The notes: generated by a model from the letters alone, not told the origin. Numbered from the stretch's first letter, positions 25,957 through 35,891 are shown. The stretch is 64,000 bases of DNA from an uncultured Sphingomonadaceae bacterium (GCA_913060895.1 CAJXSN010000010.1:30908-94907), one strand, 5' to 3'. Made by a program: numbers and translations.

Positions 25957-27603
25957 TTACCCCAAAATTTCGCGGATTTGGTCCCGCAAAATATTTTTTT
26001 GAATTTTCCCCGAAGCAGTTCGAGGGAAATTATCTGTTATTTCAATATGTTCAGGTATTTTTTGCGGAGCCAGCCCCTGTTCGCGGACAAACTCGGCCAG
26101 TTCTTCGACACTAGGGGCTGCCTGCCCGTCATTCAGAATCAGCCAGGCGCAAACCCCCTCGCCCAGTCGTGTGTGCGGCATGGCAACGACGGCGGCTTCC
26201 TGAATTGCAGGATGGCGATGAAGCACATCCTCGATCTCTTTCGCGCTCAGGTTCTCGCCCCCGCGAATGATGATATCCTTCAGACGACCGCTGACCAGAA
26301 TGCTTCCATTCTGGCCGGCACGAACCAGATCGCCGGTATGGAAATAGCCGTCCTCGTCTATTGCTTTCGCGGTTTCTTCCCAATCAGTGTAGCCAAGGAA
26401 CATGGACGGGCCCCGAGCGAGAATTTCACCTTCTTCGCCAGGTGATACATCCAGCCCTTCGGCATCTACGATCCGCACGTCGTAATTATGGATGCGTCCA
26501 TCGGTTTCAGCCGCCAGCCGTGCATGTTCGGTCTTCTGGAAACCCTGTGTCACCAGCGGCACTTCCGTGCTGCCATAGACCCGGAAACAGCGGCAGTTTT
26601 CCAGCACGTCATGTGCGCGCCCGATCAGTTGTGGAGGTACCTCGGCCCCGCCACACGCAAATTGTTTGAGGCTGGGCAGACCGGTGCCGCGCGCCTGCGC
26701 TTCGTCCACCAGTTCCTTCAGGAACGGTGTCGCGCCCACCGTCAGGGTTGCGCCCGCCCGCTCGATAAAATCGATCGCTGCGACTTTGTCCCAGCGAGAC
26801 ATAAGCGCTGTCTTGATGGATGAATTGAATGCCTGCTCCAGCGAGGAATAGCCTGTCACATGAGTGACTGGCGAGGCCATCAGGGTGATATCACCTTCGC
26901 CCACGCCGCGTGCTTCGGCCGAATTCGCCGCCGAACGTTTCAGCGTGTTGTGGCTGTGCAGAACCCCCTTTGGCACTCCGGTGGTGCCGGATGTGTACAT
27001 CAGCAGCTTGATATGATTGGGATCGACCTCAGTCGCCTCGAACCGTTCGGTATTTCCGCGCTCGATCAGATCGGAATAGCTTGGGTCAGCGGCTTCGCCT
27101 TCACCCGGACGGACGGTAACCACCCATTCGAGAGAAGGGGTCTGCTGCGCAAGCCGGCGGGCCATAGCCAGATAGTCGAAATTGCCCATTCCGCCCGGCG
27201 CGAACAGCAGACGCGATCCTGCATCCTTCAGGATGAACCCCACCTCGCGATCACGATAGATCGGGATGATCGGATTGATGACCAGACCAAGCGCGCAGCA
27301 GGCGAGGTTGATGATCGCCATTTCACGCCAGTTTGGCAGGTTCGCGCTGACGACGTCACCCTTGCTAAGGCCAAGTTCGGAAAGCGACACGGCCAGTCGC
27401 CGCGCTTCCTCCACACCTTCGCGATATTTCAGTTCGGAACCATCGTCGAACCAGATCGCCACGCCATCCGGCTCCGCCTCAGCTTTCGACACGGCATCCT
27501 GCCAGGTCGTGCGGTTCTCCCACACGCCGCTTTCGACAAGATTATCCATCTCGTCCTGGCTTCGCCATACGCGCCAGCCGGAAGGATCGGCAGTGCCGCG
27601 CAT
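25957..27603 (-). CDS. AMP-forming acyl-CoA synthetase
   Basis: The 548-residue member of the ANL superfamily activates a carboxylic acid as acyl-AMP, then acyl-CoA. The P-loop-like A3 motif is MYTSGTTGVPKG, followed by YGSTEVP (A5) and YFHTGDLVRAG (A7), and the catalytic C-terminal Lys is in RTASGKIQKN near the end. It resembles cyclohexanecarboxylate/medium-chain ligases. The ATG at 27603 overlaps the stop of the SDR gene (TGATG); a GTG codon precedes it. It probably activates the operon's substrate after import. Substrate identity cannot be told from sequence. Confidence 0.9.
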   Translation of the reverse strand: MRGTADPSGWRVWRSQDEMDNLVESGVWENRTTWQDAVSKAEAEPDGVAIWFDDGSELKYREGVEEARRLAVSLSELGLSKGDVVSANLPNWREMAIINLACCALGLVINPIIPIYRDREVGFILKDAGSRLLFAPGGMGNFDYLAMARRLAQQTPSLEWVVTVRPGEGEAADPSYSDLIERGNTERFEATEVDPNHIKLLMYTSGTTGVPKGVLHSHNTLKRSAANSAEARGVGEGDITLMASPVTHVTGYSSLEQAFNSSIKTALMSRWDKVAAIDFIERAGATLTVGATPFLKELVDEAQARGTGLPSLKQFACGGAEVPPQLIGRAHDVLENCRCFRVYGSTEVPLVTQGFQKTEHARLAAETDGRIHNYDVRIVDAEGLDVSPGEEGEILARGPSMFLGYTDWEETAKAIDEDGYFHTGDLVRAGQNGSILVSGRLKDIIIRGGENLSAKEIEDVLHRHPAIQEAAVVAMPHTRLGEGVCAWLILNDGQAAPSVEELAEFVREQGLAPQKIPEHIEITDNFPRTASGKIQKNILRDQIREILG

Positions 27604-28367
27604 CACAAGGTCGAGCCCCCGTCGATGACGAGTTCAAGGCCGGTGACCCATTCAGAAAGGTCCGATGCGAGATACAGAACACCGTTCGCGATATCGAGCG
27701 GTTTTCCCACCCGGCCGAGGGGGTTTGCCGCATTCATCTGCGCTATGGCTGCATCCGCATCGCCAGTCAGAGCAGCAAAATTATCGAGCATTCGGGTGTG
27801 GACACCGCCCGGATGCACCGAATTGCAGCGTATGCGGTCGCCAGCTGCGTGCAGAGCCACGGATTTGGTCAAGGCGCGCACGGCGGCCTTGGATGCAGAA
27901 TATGCGGCCAGCGGTGCGGCAGGGCGTATCCCCTGAATCGAACTGAGGTTGATGATCGAACCGCCATCGCCGGATTCGCGCATCAGAGGCAGGGCTGCGC
28001 GACAACCCAGAAACACGCTTTCCACATTGATGGTCTGCACGCGGCGCCACAGATCGAGGTCTGTCTGTTCGATGTCGGCGGCCGGACTGATACCCGCATT
28101 GTTGACCAGAATGTCCAGTCGGCCGTGTTCTTCGCGAACCGCGGCGATTGTTTCTGCCCACTTGTCTTCACTGGTAACGTCAAGGTCGCGGTAGGACGCG
28201 GCGTTTATCGCGGCGACGGCTTCCTGGCCCAGCTCCGGCTCGACATCCGACAGGATTACCCGGGCACCATTCTGCGTCAGTCGGCTCGCTATCTCGCGGC
28301 CAATACCCTGAGCCGCCCCGGTTACGAGCGCCACTTTGCCTTCTAGTGAAATATCGCCTGCCATCAT
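27603..28367 (-). CDS. Short-chain dehydrogenase/reductase
   Basis: The 254-residue classical SDR oxidises or reduces an alcohol/ketone with NAD(P). The cofactor motif is TGAAQGIG, then NNAG, and the catalytic set Ser (NLSSIQG), Tyr-x-x-x-Lys (YSASK). The Asp at the end of strand beta-2 (ILSDVEP) suggests NAD(H) preference. ATG 28367 overlaps the stop of the FAD dehydrogenase gene (ATGA); a second ATG follows at 28364. Coupled to the CoA ligase downstream, it probably handles a hydroxyl introduced by the P450 or Rieske enzyme. Confidence 0.9.
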   Translation of the reverse strand: MMAGDISLEGKVALVTGAAQGIGREIASRLTQNGARVILSDVEPELGQEAVAAINAASYRDLDVTSEDKWAETIAAVREEHGRLDILVNNAGISPAADIEQTDLDLWRRVQTINVESVFLGCRAALPLMRESGDGGSIINLSSIQGIRPAAPLAAYSASKAAVRALTKSVALHAAGDRIRCNSVHPGGVHTRMLDNFAALTGDADAAIAQMNAANPLGRVGKPLDIANGVLYLASDLSEWVTGLELVIDGGSTL

Positions 28368-29803
28368 GCTGGCTCCCTATTTGCGGTCGCCCCTGCTTCA
28401 TGCGCCGCTTGCTCACCCGCCACGCGGCCGAAGACGATCGCATTGGCGATGGAATTGCCGCCCCCGATGTAACGGTCGCCGAGAACACCTCCCGAAACCT
28501 CGCCTGCGGAAAACAGCCCCTCGATAGGTCGGTCGGCGCTGTCGAGAACATGCATGTCCTCATCCACTCGCAGTCCGGTAGAGGTGAGGCAGACGATTGC
28601 CGGACGTATTTCCGCGGCGTAAAAAGGCGGCTGCAAAACTGGCTTCATCAGGCCGGCTTCCTTGCGGAACTTGCTGTCCTCGCCTTTCTCGTAGTCCGAG
28701 TTGTAACGGGCTATCGTCGTTTCCAGCGTTTCGCTTTCAATGCCCATCAGATCGGCCAGTTCGGGGAGCGTGTCGGCCTTGACGACCTTGCCTTTAGCGA
28801 TCTGCTCGTCGATCTTGTCGGTCACCCAATTCAGCGTGATGATGCCGGCCTTGTGTGCATCGGCATAGCGAGGCTCGGGTTCTGCTGTGGCGCGTGCATT
28901 CTCGTCAAAGATTGCAAAGACCGAACCGCCGATCTGATCCTTCACCACCCCGGACATCACCGCATATTCGGTAGTCTCGTCGATGAAACGGCGGCCTTCG
29001 CGGTTCACGTAAACCAGCCATCCGGGCACAAAAACCTCAAGATCGCGATAGAAGCCCGGTGTCGTCAGTAGCAGGCCGCGGTCATGACCGGCGATATCTG
29101 CGCCGGCTTCCTGGCCCATCAGCAAGCCGTCGCCAGTGCATGTCTTTGCGGTAATGGCCCAGGTCCAGTCGCCGTGCTGGGCCGCTTCGGGATAATGGCG
29201 GTTCAAAAGGAGTTTGTTATGGCCGAAACCGCCAGTTGCAATGATGACGTTGCGAGCAGTGACGGTTTCCCCGTCCAGCTTTACGCCGCATACCGCGCCG
29301 TTTTCGCCGGTTTGCAATGCAGTCACCCGGCAGCCCAGCGAAACGTCGATATCGCGGTCGCTGACTTCGCGGTCCAAATTCTCTGTTATGGCGGCACCGT
29401 TACCCGACGCCTTGTGGCCGCGCGCGATGCTTTCCACGCCCGAGGCGTAGAGTTCGGATGGTTCGAATTTCACGCCAAGCCGGATCAACCACTCGATCGC
29501 AGGCCCGGAGAGTTCGCACAACCGCCGAACTATCCCCGGCTCTACCTTGTGCTGGTTGAGCGTCATGTAATATTCGAACATCGCATCGACACTGTCATCT
29601 TCGATGCCGGCGGCACGCTGCACGCTGGTCGGCGCGCCATAGACCACGCCGCCCGAAAGTGCCGTCGATCCGCCCAGCTGCTCCGCAGCTTCCAGCAACG
29701 CCACGCGCGCTCCGTGGTCATGCGCCGTGATGGCAGCCGCCATTCCGGCTCCTCCGCCGCCAATCACAATGACATCGTAATCAAAGGTCATATCGTCTTG
29801 CAT
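28364..29803 (-). CDS. FAD-dependent dehydrogenase (fumarate reductase / ketosteroid dehydrogenase-like)
   Basis: The 479-residue flavoprotein begins with the dinucleotide motif VIGGGGAGMAAAI, has GGSTALSGG typical of the fumarate reductase/3-ketosteroid-delta1-dehydrogenase superfamily, VIIATGGFGHN in the middle and a C-terminal FAD-binding GGNSIANAIVFGR. It likely introduces or removes a double bond next to a carbonyl. No exact family assignment is possible by eye. I placed the start at ATG 29803 (MQDDMTF), seven bases after the P450 stop with GAGGGCGAG before it; ATG 29791 is an alternative. Confidence 0.88.
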   Translation of the reverse strand: MQDDMTFDYDVIVIGGGGAGMAAAITAHDHGARVALLEAAEQLGGSTALSGGVVYGAPTSVQRAAGIEDDSVDAMFEYYMTLNQHKVEPGIVRRLCELSGPAIEWLIRLGVKFEPSELYASGVESIARGHKASGNGAAITENLDREVSDRDIDVSLGCRVTALQTGENGAVCGVKLDGETVTARNVIIATGGFGHNKLLLNRHYPEAAQHGDWTWAITAKTCTGDGLLMGQEAGADIAGHDRGLLLTTPGFYRDLEVFVPGWLVYVNREGRRFIDETTEYAVMSGVVKDQIGGSVFAIFDENARATAEPEPRYADAHKAGIITLNWVTDKIDEQIAKGKVVKADTLPELADLMGIESETLETTIARYNSDYEKGEDSKFRKEAGLMKPVLQPPFYAAEIRPAIVCLTSTGLRVDEDMHVLDSADRPIEGLFSAGEVSGGVLGDRYIGGGNSIANAIVFGRVAGEQAAHEAGATANREPA

Positions 29804-29810
29804 CTCGCCC

Positions 29811-31055
29811 TCAACGCTCCGAGAATTCGATTTCGAATTCATTGAGTCCGCGCAGGATGACGCTTGGCGTGTGCGAAAGCTTGTCCGGCTCGGCCAGGCG
29901 GATGTCCTTCAGCCGCCCTGTCAGTTCGCGGACGGCGATTGCGATTTCGCGGCGCGCCAGTTGAGCACCGATGCAGTGATGGATACCTGCTCCGAAGGCG
30001 AGATGCGAAGAGGCGTTCTTGCGATCCACATCGAAATCCGCAGGGCATTCGTATTTCTCTTCGTCGCGGTTGGCAGAGCCGTATCGCAGGTTCACGAGGC
30101 TACCCTTGGGAATGGCGGTTCCGCCGACCTCGACATCCTCGGTAGTCATCCGGAACAACCCTTGGACCGGCGATTCATGACGCAGGATTTCTTCTGCAAA
30201 ATTACCGCATTTCTCCGGCTCGTTGACCAGACATTCAACAAGTTCGGGGTCCTGAGCGAGGCGAACGACCGAGGCACCGATCGCGCTTGTGGTAGTCTCG
30301 TTCCCGGCGACAAGAAGTTGATCGAGAACCGAAAGCAGTTCTGGTGTGTCCAGCGGTTTTCCGTCCACTTCCTTCGTGACCAGATCGGAAATGATGTCGT
30401 CGCGCGGGTTCTCACGTCGATCAGCGAAGACCTTGACGAAATAGTGATGCATTTCGACAGCCAGCTTGGCACATTCTATCTTGCGTTCATCGGATATGAG
30501 GAGACCCAGCGGAGCAACTGCGGCGTCCGACCATTGCTTGAACTTGTCGCGGTCGCTGCGTGGCACACCGAGCTGATCGGCGATTACATACATGGGTACC
30601 GGAATGGCGAAATCGTGCATCACCTTCAGGCGCCCCTGCCCGATGAAATCGTCAATCAACTGGCTTACGACCTCGACCATGTAGTCTTCCATCTGACGCA
30701 CACGGCCAGCAGTGAAGGTACGGTCGATCAGCTTGCGATAGCGGGTGTGCGAAGGGGGATCGTTGCTGACCAGCGTATCGGGAAGCGCCCCGAACCCCTC
30801 CTCGTTGAAAATTCGCGTCACTTCTTCAGGAACGGAGCCCGGCCGGAAGCCCATCTTGCTGGAAAAAACCTTCGGGTTTCGAATTGCTGCCAAACAGTCG
30901 TCGTAGCGGCTGATGATCCAGAAACCGGTCTCTTCAACGAAATAGGCTGGCGCATCGCTCCGAAGCTTTTCGTACAACGGGTAGGGGCATTCCATCACTT
31001 GCGGGTCGGCGAAGTTCAATTCGCCGGAATTCGCGCTTTGAGCCGCTGAAGTCAT
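29811..31055 (-). CDS. Cytochrome P450
   Basis: The 414-residue soluble bacterial P450 hydroxylates a substrate using electrons from a ferredoxin. The haem-thiolate Cys is Cys361 in FGAGIHHCIG, the I-helix oxygen-activation segment is AGNETTT, and the K-helix ExxR is EILR. The length and absence of a membrane anchor match class I bacterial P450s. No ferredoxin or ferredoxin reductase lies within the operon, so electron partners must come from elsewhere. It is second in the operon, 63 bases after the OYE-type reductase, and would supply an early hydroxylation. Confidence 0.93.
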   Translation of the reverse strand: MTSAAQSANSGELNFADPQVMECPYPLYEKLRSDAPAYFVEETGFWIISRYDDCLAAIRNPKVFSSKMGFRPGSVPEEVTRIFNEEGFGALPDTLVSNDPPSHTRYRKLIDRTFTAGRVRQMEDYMVEVVSQLIDDFIGQGRLKVMHDFAIPVPMYVIADQLGVPRSDRDKFKQWSDAAVAPLGLLISDERKIECAKLAVEMHHYFVKVFADRRENPRDDIISDLVTKEVDGKPLDTPELLSVLDQLLVAGNETTTSAIGASVVRLAQDPELVECLVNEPEKCGNFAEEILRHESPVQGLFRMTTEDVEVGGTAIPKGSLVNLRYGSANRDEEKYECPADFDVDRKNASSHLAFGAGIHHCIGAQLARREIAIAVRELTGRLKDIRLAEPDKLSHTPSVILRGLNEFEIEFSER

Positions 31056-31118
31056 TATAATTCTCTTCCCATCACTTCGATTGTATTTTTTGGTTCGTGG
31101 TTGTGGCTATTATCTGGT

Positions 31119-33071
31119 TCAAATTCGACAGGCGGCGCTGTTCCCTTCGGCGATAGCGCGCAGAAGAAAACGCGGACTGTTCGCGTCACCGACAACCATC
31201 GTCCCCGGACTTGACTTGCGCAGACCTTCGAACGGCTCGACAGCCGAACGATTATGGCTGACCATCACAGCCCATTCGGCCGGAACACGGTGCTCTCCGC
31301 CGCCATTGAGATCGTGCAATACCGCTTCGGCACCATCGAAAGTATCGACGTGCGAGCGCAGGTGCAGCTGGAAGTTCCCCTGATTGAGTCTCTGCAGGGC
31401 CGGTTCAGGCTGGAGCGCGGATTCCAGAAGATGTGCGAACGCCTTGTGACGCGTCACGAACGTCACTGCGGCGCCCTTCTCTATCAGCGCCTCCGCGACT
31501 GCGATCCCTTCGTAATGTCCGACATCATCTATCACGATCGCATGCGCCGGGCTGGCATTGCGCCGGCCATTGAAGAACTCGATCGACGACATTGCATCGG
31601 GATGCTCGATACCGCCCATCGGACGCGCTGGAATGGCGAGTTGGATACCGTCCATTCGTGGATACGAACCGGTGGCCAATATTACCTGATCCGCCCCGAA
31701 TTCCTCGACATCGTCGGCATCAACATATGTGCTAAGCCGCACATCCACGCCAAGGCGATAGATTTCCGCCTCTTGCCAAAACGTATAATCTGCAATGGCC
31801 TGATGACGCGGAGCGAGCGCCGCGATTCTGATCTGGCCGCCCAGTTCGGGCGCCGCCTCGGCAAGGATAACGTCATGTCCGCGCAGCCGAGCAACCCTTG
31901 CAGCCTCCATTCCGGCCGGACCACCGCCTACCACCAGAACCGAGCGCTTTTCGTCCGCCTGCGGAAGTTTGTCGTCGTTCAGCTCGCCTTCGCGCCCGAT
32001 ATAGGGATTGACCGTGCAGCCCATCCGCCGCTCCGGACCCAGCAGCATTCCGACGCAGCCTTGGTTGCAGGCGATACAGGGCCGTATTTCCGACTCGCGC
32101 CCTTCGCGTGTTTTGCGCACGATTGCAGCGTCGGCAATATGCGCACGGGTCATTCCGACGAGATCGGCCGTCCCTTCCGATATAACCTGACTGACTTCCT
32201 CCAGCGTACGGAAGCGGCCCGTTACGATGCGGGGAACTTTCACTGCCGATGTTACCGGGGCGCTGGTAGGCAGTTCGTAACCTGCAGGCTCGAACATGCC
32301 GCCGATCATCTTGGGGAAAGCGAAATAACCGCCCATCGAGACGTCCAGGAAATCAATGAGCCCGCGCTCTTCGAGGTAGCTTGCGGCTTTCGCGGTTTCT
32401 TCGGGCGTCATTCCGCCGTCAACGATTTCCGGACTTAGCCGGACACCGACCGGGTAATCTGCACCAACCCGTTCGCGGATGGCTGACAGAACCTCTACGG
32501 TGAAGCGCATCCGGTTTTCGAAGCTGCCGCCATACTCGTCCTCGCGGTGGTTGAGCATAGCCGACATGAATTGCTGCGGCAGATAGCCGTGCGAGGCATG
32601 CAGTTCGACACCATCCACCCCGCCCTTCTTGCAGCGTTCTGCCGCAGCAGCGAAGGATTCCACCATCTCATCGATCTGTGCCTTGCTCATTGCAATCGGC
32701 ACCATACCCAGAACCGGGCTAGGCAGATCGCAGGACGACCACGGCGGGCTGCCATCAAGTGGCACGCCATTATGACCTGCATGCCACAATTGCTGGAACA
32801 CGCGCATGCCGTGCGGACGCACCGCCTCCATTAAACGCGCGTAGCCCTCTATGATCGAATCATCGAAATTGCAGATCGACGAGGGACAGGTTGGATGCAC
32901 GCCGGCGATTTCGAGAATGGTAAGGCCCACACCGCCCCGGGCACGTTCGACATGGTAATCTATCAGGCTGGGCACAATGCCGCCGTCCCCGAAATGGGTT
33001 CCATGCGCAGTGCGGACTACCCGGTTGGGTATCTCGACACCAGCAATCGAGATCGGCTCCAATGCTTTCAT
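31119..33071 (-). CDS. Old Yellow Enzyme-type NADH:flavin oxidoreductase / 2,4-dienoyl-CoA reductase-like
   Basis: The 650-residue fusion has an N-terminal TIM-barrel OYE domain (about 1-340, FMN; His pair in ELHASHGYLPQQF), a four-cysteine iron-sulfur motif (CIACNQGC, then GCTVNP), and C-terminal FAD/NAD(P) domains starting at VLVVGGGPAGMEAARVA. This is the layout of trimethylamine dehydrogenase and bacterial 2,4-dienoyl-CoA reductase. It reduces an activated C=C bond, or less probably demethylates an amine. It is the first gene of the 12-gene operon, directly after a promoter at 33142-33170, so its product may act early or be needed in high amount. Confidence 0.9.
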   Translation of the reverse strand: MKALEPISIAGVEIPNRVVRTAHGTHFGDGGIVPSLIDYHVERARGGVGLTILEIAGVHPTCPSSICNFDDSIIEGYARLMEAVRPHGMRVFQQLWHAGHNGVPLDGSPPWSSCDLPSPVLGMVPIAMSKAQIDEMVESFAAAAERCKKGGVDGVELHASHGYLPQQFMSAMLNHREDEYGGSFENRMRFTVEVLSAIRERVGADYPVGVRLSPEIVDGGMTPEETAKAASYLEERGLIDFLDVSMGGYFAFPKMIGGMFEPAGYELPTSAPVTSAVKVPRIVTGRFRTLEEVSQVISEGTADLVGMTRAHIADAAIVRKTREGRESEIRPCIACNQGCVGMLLGPERRMGCTVNPYIGREGELNDDKLPQADEKRSVLVVGGGPAGMEAARVARLRGHDVILAEAAPELGGQIRIAALAPRHQAIADYTFWQEAEIYRLGVDVRLSTYVDADDVEEFGADQVILATGSYPRMDGIQLAIPARPMGGIEHPDAMSSIEFFNGRRNASPAHAIVIDDVGHYEGIAVAEALIEKGAAVTFVTRHKAFAHLLESALQPEPALQRLNQGNFQLHLRSHVDTFDGAEAVLHDLNGGGEHRVPAEWAVMVSHNRSAVEPFEGLRKSSPGTMVVGDANSPRFLLRAIAEGNSAACRI

Positions 33072-33132
33072 TCCCTAAGACGCCTCCCGTCGCGGTGAAT
33101 GTGGCGGGCGATTCGCAAATATACCCGCTTGA

Positions 33133-33170
33133 CTATTATCTCCTATAACGGCGTCACACCTGCTCGCCAA
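33133..33170 (-). promoter_or_regulatory. Promoter and possible operator of the 12-gene catabolic operon
   Basis: Read on the minus strand, TTGGCG (33170-33165) and TATAGG (33147-33142) are spaced by 17 bases, each matching sigma-70 boxes at four of six positions. A small inverted repeat, TTAT-AGGAG-ATAA, overlaps the -10 box (33133-33148 region) and may be a repressor site. It lies 70-100 bases before the OYE-type gene. Confidence 0.45.
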
Positions 33171-33188
33171 CCTGTAATTTATTCAGTG

Positions 33189-34580
33189 TTATAACTTTTG
33201 CGCTTTGTCGTCGGTTCGGGAATAGATGGCGGCGGCGGCCACGGCGGCAACAAGCAGGATGGCGGATGCAATAAACGCGCGCCGATATCCCGCCTGACCT
33301 ATCAATGTAGTGGCTGGCGCATGCCCCCAGTGCGCCACCAGAGTCAGTGTCAGAATGCCGAAAGAGCCCCCCAGTTGGCGCGTCAGGTTCGTCAGCCCCG
33401 CGCTTTGACCGACAAAGGAAGTCCCGCTTTTCATGATTGCGAGGTGAACGGCCGGGTGGGCAGCGCTCAACCCTAACCTGCCAAAGGCCACGATCAACGC
33501 AAATGCGGCAAAGGTGTTCGCAGGGCTGGCGTAAGCTAACATAACATTCGAAACCGCAAACACTCCGATCCCCATCGACATCATGCCTGACAGGGAAATC
33601 TGGTCGAGCAGCTTGCCTGCAATCAATGTGCCGATCATCAATACAACCGCCCCAGGCAGCAGGACCAGTCCTGCATCGTTGGCACTCATCGCCAGGACTT
33701 CCTGTGCATAGAGCGGGATCAGGAAAGTCGATCCGTAAAGTCCGGTGCCAAGCAAGAAATTGATCGAGCAGGAACTGGCCATTCGCGGCTGGGCAAGTGC
33801 GCGCATGTCAATCAGCGGATTGCGAACCGATATCTCTCTTCGCCAGAACAGGTAAAAACATATAACTGCTCCGATTACCGGAACAAACAGTTCCAGCAGA
33901 TCGCCACCGCGTGTGGCCAGACGATGCAGCCCCATAATTGAGAGACCAATGCTAAGTATCAGCAGCCCAAGCCCCGCCCAGTCCATCGGCGTCTCGGCGG
34001 CATCGGGAGTTTTTTCCGGATAGAATTTGAAGACCAGAGGTATTGCTGCTGCTGCAGGGATCGCAAGTGCCAAAAACATAGAACGCCAGCCAGCCCAGTC
34101 GACCAGCATGCCCCCGACCCAGGGCGCCGTTCCTCCCGCCGCAGCAGTAGCAAAGGAAAACAGGCCGACGGCCATGCCTCGACGTTCCATCGGAAAGGCA
34201 ACGTACAGGGCGGCAAGCGTAGCCGGCTGAATAATTCCGGCGCACAGGCCCTGAAAAATTCGCGCTACCACAAGAGTTGTGAGGCTGGATGCTGCTGCCG
34301 CCCAGATACTAGACACGAAATATAAAGCCAGAAAGACAAGGACGGTCCGCCGAAGCCCGAAACGCCTGGCCAACCAGTCGGAAACTGGCAGCCCCATAGC
34401 CAGAGCAGCGATATAAGCGCTAGATATCCACTGAGCCGAATGCGGTGGAACTGCCCATTCGCTCACGATCGGCCAGATGGCCAGATTGACCATTGTCGCT
34501 CCGGCAACGGTCGGCGCTACCGCCATCAACGAAGCGGTTATGAGCCCGAAGCCGGTAAATCGTCTTTCTTTTTGCAGCAC
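33189..34580 (-). CDS. MFS transporter (DHA2-like drug/metabolite exporter or importer)
   Basis: The 463-residue, highly hydrophobic major facilitator has many transmembrane helices and the loop 2-3 motif SDWLARRFGLRRTVLV, resembling the drug-proton antiporter DHA2 group. It may export a toxic intermediate or import substrate across the inner membrane. The start is uncertain: the frame opens at ATG 34664, but the first 28 residues are not transporter-like, and a GTG at 34580 (VLQKERR) with GGGAGGG ten bases upstream fits better. It lies upstream of the OYE operon on the same strand and is divergent from the acyl-CoA dehydrogenase at 34738. Confidence 0.82.
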   Translation of the reverse strand: MLQKERRFTGFGLITASLMAVAPTVAGATMVNLAIWPIVSEWAVPPHSAQWISSAYIAALAMGLPVSDWLARRFGLRRTVLVFLALYFVSSIWAAAASSLTTLVVARIFQGLCAGIIQPATLAALYVAFPMERRGMAVGLFSFATAAAGGTAPWVGGMLVDWAGWRSMFLALAIPAAAAIPLVFKFYPEKTPDAAETPMDWAGLGLLILSIGLSIMGLHRLATRGGDLLELFVPVIGAVICFYLFWRREISVRNPLIDMRALAQPRMASSCSINFLLGTGLYGSTFLIPLYAQEVLAMSANDAGLVLLPGAVVLMIGTLIAGKLLDQISLSGMMSMGIGVFAVSNVMLAYASPANTFAAFALIVAFGRLGLSAAHPAVHLAIMKSGTSFVGQSAGLTNLTRQLGGSFGILTLTLVAHWGHAPATTLIGQAGYRRAFIASAILLVAAVAAAAIYSRTDDKAQKL

Positions 34581-34737
34581 TTCAGCCAGCCCTCCCCTTA
34601 CCGGGAGGCACCGTTCAACCAGTAGCCGCGGAGCCGGTACATGGCATCCAAAGCGCCATGACATACACTAACTCCCTTGCCAAGTTCGGCAAAGGGCGGC
34701 ATCAAAACTACACAGCATGCTTTTTTTAGGATAGATG

Positions 34738-35859
34738 ATGAACTTTGAGTTGACCGAAGAGCAGACCCTTTACCGCGACACCGTGAGCGGTTTCCTGTCG
34801 GCTCGTTATTCTCTGCAGAACCGCATCCATTATCTTGGATACGAGCGCGGTTACGACCGTTCCAATTGGGCCGATCTGGCAGAGCTGGGTGTACTGGCGC
34901 TGCCATTCTCGACGAGTTTCGGCGGTCTGGGTGGCTCAGCAAAGGAAGTTGCGATCGTTCAGGAAGAGATCGGCTACAGTCTGGCAGTCGAACCGTTTGC
35001 CGACAATATCGCGATACCTGCAGCCGCATTCGATTTTTTCGAAGATCCTGATTTAGCCAAGTCTGTCGCGGAAAGCATTATTTCAGGCAACAGAACAATC
35101 ACCGTAGCCCTGACCAAGGACGCCGAAAGTTTCGATAATAGGCAGTGCCGAGCGAAGATTAACATGGGTGGCGTCGTGCTTACTGGTAGCAAGTCGTTCG
35201 TCGCTTATCCATCGACCGATCTGCTTCTAGTCAATGCTGCGACGGGGGGCGCGCCTGATCAAGAAACTAATATCCTTCTGCTGGTTTCAGCGGACACTCC
35301 GGGCATTGCCATCAATCACTACCGGCTTATCGATGGGACTCCTGCGGGGAGTATCGAATTCGAGAATGTCGAATTGCCTGAAAGTGCCATTGTTGTGCAC
35401 GCGGACAATGCCGATCGGGCTATCGAAGACATGTACCGGATCGGCGCGCACGCCGCAGTGGCCGAATGTCTGGGTAGTTTACGCCGCATGTTTGAACTGA
35501 CCACCGAATATATGAATAACCGGGTTCAGTTCGGAAAGCCTCTTTCCACCAAGCAGGTCGTGCGCCATCGCCTCGCTGAAATGCAGATGCATTATGAACT
35601 GGCACAAAGCGTTGTGGCCGGGCTCGGACTATATCAGGCCGAAAGCCCGCAGGCGATACGCCAGCTCTCCGCAGCCAAGGTGACAATAGCGCAAGCCTTC
35701 GAATTTATCGGCAAGCAATCGATACAGCTGCACGGCGGAATTGGACTTACCGACGAATACGAACTTTCCCATTACTACAAGCGCGCGCTGGTCCTGCAGG
35801 ATAGCTATGGCGGCAAGAGAGAACATTCCCTGAAACTGGCCCGGCTTGAAGCCGCCTGA
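34738..35859 (+). CDS. Acyl-CoA dehydrogenase-like protein, probable non-catalytic partner
   Basis: The 373-residue protein has acyl-CoA dehydrogenase fold: N-terminal domain (FGGLGGSAKEVAIVQEEIG), a beta domain in which the usual TEPGSGSD flavin motif is replaced by LTKDAESFD, and a C-terminal domain (NNRVQFGKPLSTKQ, LHGGIGLTDEYELSHYYKR). The C-terminus ends DSYGGKREHSL instead of a GGTSEI-type motif. Such degenerate members usually form heteromers with a complete dehydrogenase (for example the ChsE1/ChsE2 type); the convergent gene next door is a good candidate. ATG 34738 is preferred over ATG 34735 because AGGA is then six bases upstream. Confidence 0.85.
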   Translation: MNFELTEEQTLYRDTVSGFLSARYSLQNRIHYLGYERGYDRSNWADLAELGVLALPFSTSFGGLGGSAKEVAIVQEEIGYSLAVEPFADNIAIPAAAFDFFEDPDLAKSVAESIISGNRTITVALTKDAESFDNRQCRAKINMGGVVLTGSKSFVAYPSTDLLLVNAATGGAPDQETNILLLVSADTPGIAINHYRLIDGTPAGSIEFENVELPESAIVVHADNADRAIEDMYRIGAHAAVAECLGSLRRMFELTTEYMNNRVQFGKPLSTKQVVRHRLAEMQMHYELAQSVVAGLGLYQAESPQAIRQLSAAKVTIAQAFEFIGKQSIQLHGGIGLTDEYELSHYYKRALVLQDSYGGKREHSLKLARLEAA

Positions 35860-35891
35860 ATATTTAGGGCACGATATCGTGCGCGGAAGTT

